Source: Gemmatimonadota bacterium
GTDB lineage: Bacteria > Gemmatimonadota > Gemmatimonadetes > Gemmatimonadales > Gemmatimonadaceae
Direction: 5' to 3'
DNA: 64,000 nt
Assembly: GCA_040388625.1 (NCBI GenBank)
Contig: JAZKBK010000006.1
Span: 234,702 to 298,701 of the forward strand
Positions 60,300 to 64,000 of this stretch are shown here, one piece after another. Below the pieces are notes generated by a model. The model was not told the DNA's origin and did not search any database. It saw nothing but the letters and a program-made list of their open reading frames with translations. The translations under genes were made by a program, and so were the position numbers. Within the stretch, counting starts at the first letter, position 1, and every line of letters starts with the position of its first letter.

Positions 60300-61317
60300 G
60301 ATCAGAATGTATCGCCCATTAGCAGTTGCCCTCGGCGTGACCGTTGCGGGAGCCGCAATCGCCGGCGCTTCCGTGGCGTCACGCCGGAGCGCCACGTCGC
60401 CGCTGAATACCCCAAAGCACCGTGCTACGGTCACTCCGGCAGCGGCGGAGCCGTCCCCGATTGAGTCGCCAGCTCCGCCCCGCGCACCAAACAAGATGGG
60501 GCGCATCCCGGTGCTGGAATATCACCTGATCGGTGATCACGACGCTCTGTACAGTAGAACGCGCGAGCATTTCCGCGCGGATCTGGAAGATGCCTATCGC
60601 CGCGGATACCGGCCGGTGACTCTGGCGCAGGTGCTCGACAAGAATTTCAGTGATGTTCCGGTGGGAATGTCGCCGGTGGTGGTAGTGTTCGATGACGCGT
60701 CACCTGGCCAGTTCAGCTACATCGAAAAGAATGGCAAGCTCGAAATCGACCCTACCAGCGGAGTGGGGATCTGGCTGGATTTCGCCAGATCGCATCCGGG
60801 ATGGAAGAACCGGGCCGTGTTCTGTCTGTTGAACGGCGCCGCCGCAGGCCACAATTTCTTTGGCGATAACGTGAAGTTTGCCGGCCAGAAAAAGGAGTGG
60901 CGGTTCCAGAAGGTGAAGTGGCTCGCTGACAATGGCTTCGAGCTGTGCGATCACACAGTCTGGCATGCGATGCTCAACAAATATTCCGATGCAGTTGTTC
61001 AGGAGCAGATCGCGCGCAATGCCATGGCCATCGATTCAGCGGTCCCGGGGTACAGGATCCGATCGATGGCGTTGCCATACGGTATCTGGCCGAAGAATCG
61101 CCAGCTCGCATGGCAGGGCTCGTGGCGCGATCCCAAGACCGGCAAGGTTCACAGCTATCACTTCGACGCTGTGATGGAAGTTGCCGGTGGGCCGACTCGG
61201 AGCCCCTACGACCCTGCTTTCGATCCCCACCACGTCACGCGCGTGCAGGCGGTCGGAAACAACATCAGGGACGAGCTGGACAAGCTGGACAGGACGAACA
61301 CGCGCTTCGTACGCTAA
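60298..61317 (+). CDS. Polysaccharide deacetylase (NodB-like) family protein
   Basis: 339 residues from ATG 60298; ATG 60307 is an alternative. A signal or anchor (LAVALGVTVAGAAIAGASVA) is followed by a Pro/Ala-rich linker (about 35-65). NodB-like motifs: IPVLEYHLIGDHD, metal Asp in VVVVFDDASPG, His pair in CDHTVWHAML and MALPYGIWP. The DDASP variant replaces the usual TFDDG, so activity should be checked. The extra His in EYHLIG fits CE4-like members with longer N-termini. Partner of a divergent PBP, so a cell-wall or exopolysaccharide role is plausible. Confidence 0.82.
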   Translation: MIRMYRPLAVALGVTVAGAAIAGASVASRRSATSPLNTPKHRATVTPAAAEPSPIESPAPPRAPNKMGRIPVLEYHLIGDHDALYSRTREHFRADLEDAYRRGYRPVTLAQVLDKNFSDVPVGMSPVVVVFDDASPGQFSYIEKNGKLEIDPTSGVGIWLDFARSHPGWKNRAVFCLLNGAAAGHNFFGDNVKFAGQKKEWRFQKVKWLADNGFELCDHTVWHAMLNKYSDAVVQEQIARNAMAIDSAVPGYRIRSMALPYGIWPKNRQLAWQGSWRDPKTGKVHSYHFDAVMEVAGGPTRSPYDPAFDPHHVTRVQAVGNNIRDELDKLDRTNTRFVR

Positions 61318-61351
61318 CGCTTCGGAACTTCCGCTAACGCTTCAGAACTTC
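61312..61351. repeat. 20-bp tandem duplication across two convergent stop codons
   Basis: CGCTAACGCTTCGGAACTTC is followed directly by CGCTAACGCTTCAGAACTTC (one mismatch). It spans the deacetylase stop and the end of the TPR gene, so each ends in the same repeat. Confidence 0.75.
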
Positions 61352-61785
61352 CATTTGCGCAGGATTCCGATCGCCTTTTCGAGTGCTTCGCGCTGATCGG
61401 GTTCGGTCGCGTTGGCGAGTAGCTGTTCGTATGTGTCTATGGCGAGATCGAGCGACTCGTAATCGTGCTCTGCGCCGGCCAGGGCAGCTGCATTATCGGC
61501 CAGATTGGCACGGGCGAGATCGTCGTCCGGGAACTGCACCGTGACCTGGCGCCAGCGTTCGGTCCGGTCGCGGGGATTGGATTCGGCGAGGGCCCACATG
61601 TGCCATGCACCGCGACTTGCGGGATCGAGTTTCCGTGCCCGGTCGGCGATCTCGCCGACCAGGTCCGGGCCCCTTCCCTCCAGCCAATATCCATTGGCGA
61701 GGCGTACCAGCGCCTGGGCGTCGCCAGGGTTTTCTGCCACTGATTGCTCCAAATCCGCAACCGTGGGGTATGATAGATCGTCCAT
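61342..61785 (-). CDS. Tetratricopeptide-repeat protein
   Basis: 147 residues made of TPR-like helix pairs: DLEQSVAENPGDAQALVRLAN, YWLEGRGPDLVGEIADRARK, LDPASRGAWHMWALAESNP, and LDLAIDTYEQLLANATEPDQ. There is no signal peptide, so it is a cytosolic protein-interaction module. The partner is unknown. ATG 61785 starts it, divergent from rho by 273 bp. Its 3' end converges with the deacetylase gene 24 bp away. Confidence 0.75.
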   Translation of the reverse strand: MDDLSYPTVADLEQSVAENPGDAQALVRLANGYWLEGRGPDLVGEIADRARKLDPASRGAWHMWALAESNPRDRTERWRQVTVQFPDDDLARANLADNAAALAGAEHDYESLDLAIDTYEQLLANATEPDQREALEKAIGILRKWKF

Positions 61786-62058
61786 TTACCGAAATGTATC
61801 CCTCTGGACAAGAGTCGCGGGGGGTGCTAGCGTAAAGGGAGCAGTAGAAACCATAGTGCGAACAAGGCGCGTGTGATCGCGCGCAGATTGAAGGGCATAG
61901 TCCCCGGGTGCGCCGCGTGAGTTGGCCCCGCGCTCCCCGAGACACTTCCGAATCAACACGACAAATCGAGTGACCGCGACGATTGCGCCCTGCGCCCGTT
62001 GCGTAATGCGCTTGCGGCGAGTGTCGCCGGCGCCTCTGTACCCGAAAAAATCTTTTAC
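61786..62058. other. Divergent intergenic region between the TPR gene and rho
   Basis: No gene is supported. The region should hold the rho promoter and leader. A weak A-rich stretch (CCCGAAAAAATC) sits where a ribosome site would be. No consensus promoter stands out. Confidence 0.4.
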
Positions 62059-63693
62059 ATGACTGAACGCCGACGTTCAACCCGTCGCGGTCGTGGGCAG
62101 AGCCCCGACGATGCAACGTCCACCGATGCGATTTCGGATGCGAATCCGTATCTCGACTCCACTCCGCAGCCCCCATCGGCCCCATCGGCCCCTGCTCCCG
62201 CACCGGAGCCGCGGCCGCACCTCGATCCGGTTCCGGCCGTATCCCTGCTCCCGCGCGACAATGGGAGCGACGGTTCATCGGCTCCGCCGGATTCATCGAC
62301 CGGAGGCGGCGGTGTCCAGGCAGACGGCTCCGGCGGCAATGAGGACGGCGGCAACGAGCGCGGCGGACAGGGACGCGGACGGTTTCGCCGCTTCAGACAC
62401 CGCAATCGAAATGCCCAGGGCGGCGGCAATCAGCAGCAGCCACCGCAGCAGCAACAGCAACATCAACGGCAGAATCAGAACAACAGCCAGCAGTTCGGTG
62501 GCGGACGCCGCAACAACCGCCGCAACCGCCCACAGCCAGATGCCGCACCCCGCGGCCCCGTAGGACCAATCATCGTCGAAGGCGAAACGTCAGGCCTCTT
62601 CGATCCGCAGCGCGACGCAGGATACCTCCGCAGCGCAAGCCAAAGCTACCTGGCGGAAGCCAACGATCCGTTCGTACCGGCGCAGCTCGTTCGTCAGGCC
62701 GGTCTCCGTCGCGGGGATCTCGTGACGGTCACGGTTGGCCGCGATCAGCGCGGCCGTGTGACCGCCGCCGAATTGCTCACCGTCAATGGGGGCGATCCCG
62801 AGGCGGCGCTACGCCGGCCCGAATTTGCGTCGCTCGTCGCGTCGTATCCGGATCGCAAGCTGTCGCTCGAGACCGGCCGTCCAGCCAAGGCCGGGCCGGA
62901 GCTGACCCGACGCGCGATCGATCTCATCGCGCCAATCGGCTACGGACAGCGTGCGCTCATCGTCGCCCCTGCACGCGCAGGCAAGACGATGTTGTTGCAG
63001 GCGGTCATCGAGGGAATCGCGATCAATCAACCGCACGTGCAGCTGTTCGTCCTCCTCGTGGACGAGCGCCCCGAGGAAGTGAGCGACATGATCTCGATCG
63101 GCCACGGCGAAGTAGTCGCATCCAGCTTCGACATGCCGGCTCAGCGCCACGCTGACGTCGCCGAGATGACGCTGGAGAGGGCCCGCAGGCTCGTGGAGCT
63201 CGGGCAGGACGTCGTGATCGTACTGGACTCGATAACGCGTCTGGCGCGTGCCTATAACACGATCGAGCGTGGCACGGGCCGCACAATGAGTGGCGGGCTC
63301 GACTCGTCGGCGATGGCGAAACCGAAGGCGTTCTTTGGCTCGGCCCGCTCAGTAGCCCCCGAGAATGGTGGCGGCTCGCTCACCATCATCGCGACGGCGC
63401 TGGTCGAGACGGGGTCGCGGATGGACGACGTGATCTTCGAGGAATTCAAGGGAACCGGCAACTGTGAGATCAAGCTGGATCGCAGCCTGGCGGAGAAGCG
63501 CATCTTTCCGGCCATCGACATCGGGATAAGCGGCACCCGGCGCGAGGACAAGCTGTTCCGTCCCGATCAGCTCGACCACGTCTACACACTTCGCCGGGGT
63601 CTGCAGCAGATGCCCTCGAGCTCGGCGATGGAGTGGCTGATAAAGCGAATCGCAGCGACGCCGAACAACGACGCGCTGCTCTCCGGCCTCTGA
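62059..63693 (+). CDS. rho: Transcription termination factor Rho with disordered N-terminal extension
   Basis: 544 residues from ATG 62059. Residues about 1-175 are disordered and of low complexity: Arg-rich start (MTERRRSTRRGRG), Pro/Ala segment, Gly/Asn/Asp segment, GRGRFRRFRHRNRNAQGGGN, a Gln run and GGGRRNNRRNR. This replaces the classical Rho N-terminal helical domain. The RNA-binding cold-shock domain follows (GLFDPQRDAGYLR to DLVTVTVG). The ATPase core has Walker A VAPARAGKTMLLQ near 303-315 (usually PPKAGKT; note Ala-Arg for Pro-Lys) and Walker B VVIVLDSITRLARAYN near 386. It unwinds and terminates RNA synthesis. Confidence 0.96.
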   Translation: MTERRRSTRRGRGQSPDDATSTDAISDANPYLDSTPQPPSAPSAPAPAPEPRPHLDPVPAVSLLPRDNGSDGSSAPPDSSTGGGGVQADGSGGNEDGGNERGGQGRGRFRRFRHRNRNAQGGGNQQQPPQQQQQHQRQNQNNSQQFGGGRRNNRRNRPQPDAAPRGPVGPIIVEGETSGLFDPQRDAGYLRSASQSYLAEANDPFVPAQLVRQAGLRRGDLVTVTVGRDQRGRVTAAELLTVNGGDPEAALRRPEFASLVASYPDRKLSLETGRPAKAGPELTRRAIDLIAPIGYGQRALIVAPARAGKTMLLQAVIEGIAINQPHVQLFVLLVDERPEEVSDMISIGHGEVVASSFDMPAQRHADVAEMTLERARRLVELGQDVVIVLDSITRLARAYNTIERGTGRTMSGGLDSSAMAKPKAFFGSARSVAPENGGGSLTIIATALVETGSRMDDVIFEEFKGTGNCEIKLDRSLAEKRIFPAIDIGISGTRREDKLFRPDQLDHVYTLRRGLQQMPSSSAMEWLIKRIAATPNNDALLSGL

Positions 63694-63795
63694 TTTCGCA
63701 GTTGCGTCCGTAAGCCCGTCCCGCCCGGAATGCGGAGCCATGGCGGCTGGAAAAACACGTGCGCCTCGCGGCCCGGGCCTTGCTCTCTGGCGGGC

Positions 63796-64000
63796 ATGGT
63801 TCCTCCACTTTTGCGGCGATCGCTCCAGGTCGCCGCAGTAGCGGTCGCTTCGCTGGTGATCGCGGCAGCTCCCCTCCCGGGGCAGGCTGCACGGCCGTCG
63901 TCCGGCAATCCCGAAATCACCGAGCTGACGCTCACGGGCGTGCACGCGGTCGATCCGGACGAGCTGCGCCTCAATATCGCGACGGATGAGTCGCACTGCG
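63796..64000 (+). CDS. Outer-membrane assembly protein (BamA/TamA-like), N-terminal fragment
   Basis: The window ends inside this gene after 68 residues. Signal peptide SLQVAAVAVASLVIAAAPLP, then the first POTRA beta strand NPEITELTLTGVHAVDPDEL and RLNIATDESHC. POTRA openings of this type (I-x-x-L-x-h-x-G-x-x-x-V-x-x-x-x-L) belong to BamA/TamA outer-membrane assembly factors. The barrel is not visible, so the choice between BamA and TamA is open. It lies 102 bp after rho on the same strand. Confidence 0.65.
   Translation, partial: MVPPLLRRSLQVAAVAVASLVIAAAPLPGQAARPSSGNPEITELTLTGVHAVDPDELRLNIATDESHC

Noticed and set aside
1..64000. CRISPR array, tRNA or rRNA genes
   Set aside because: No regular direct-repeat array with spacers and no T-loop/cloverleaf or rRNA motifs were seen in the intergenic regions; a tRNAscan or Rfam search could still find a missed one.

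Overview
The window is one contiguous, gene-dense bacterial chromosome segment with high GC and strong third-position GC bias. Several traits together suggest a Gemmatimonadota-like, aerobic, Gram-negative organism: a caa3 oxidase with cytochrome c fused to subunit II, a TonB-receptor-like outer-membrane protein of over 1200 residues, a DUF1800/DUF1501 pair, a Rho factor with a long disordered N-terminus, and an IS200-like REP-associated transposase. The phylum is inferred from gene content only. No tRNA, rRNA, CRISPR array, prophage or integron was seen.

Layout. 1-3.4 kb: a truncated acyl-CoA dehydrogenase diverges from an OmpR-type regulator, a histidine kinase and a secreted beta-propeller protein. 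3.4-9.1 kb (minus): metH and a fused homocysteine methyltransferase/MTHFR form a methionine operon behind what I read as a SAM-II riboswitch with an intrinsic terminator. 9.1-11.6 kb: a YggT protein, a secreted propeller protein and an EVE-domain protein. 11.6-14.8 kb: a TetR-controlled TolC/EmrA-type export operon with no inner-membrane pump. 14.8-18 kb: an ECF sigma factor, a probable anti-sigma factor and a Spy/CpxP-like periplasmic protein, then a membrane ferritin (MbfA-like). 18-23.2 kb: an AI-2E-family transporter, a tandem universal stress protein and a P2-type cation ATPase. 23.2-27.1 kb: leuS and aspA. 27.2-32.3 kb: the ctaCDEFG cytochrome oxidase operon. 32.3-38.8 kb: membrane and cell-wall genes, a saccharopine-dehydrogenase-like gene behind a structured RNA of about 180 nt, a CoA-binding protein and a GGDEF cyclase. 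38.9-45.3 kb (minus): gyrA, a small channel-like protein, uvrA2 and a zinc-ribbon protein. 45.5-49.8 kb: a quinone oxidoreductase diverges from sucB-LOG-lpdA. 49.9-53.2 kb: DUF1800 and DUF1501. 53.3-54.2 kb: an IS200-like REP-associated transposase. 54.5-64 kb: the receptor-like protein, a class A PBP diverging from a polysaccharide deacetylase, a TPR protein, rho, and the start of a POTRA/BamA-like gene.

The most unusual signal is at 53.3-54.2 kb. The transposase gene carries, inside its own reading frame, two inverted 59-bp copies of a palindromic repeat whose 22-bp core (GGGCAGGC-N6-GCCTGCCC) also sits at gene ends elsewhere in the window (16.2, 45.0 and 47.8 kb), plus a 51-bp in-frame tandem duplication. 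This looks like a transposase and its REP/BIME family caught together, with REP DNA domesticated as coding sequence. Two further points stand out: the SAM-II/terminator switch in front of metH, and an unassigned structured RNA with its own promoter and terminator in front of the saccharopine-dehydrogenase-like gene.
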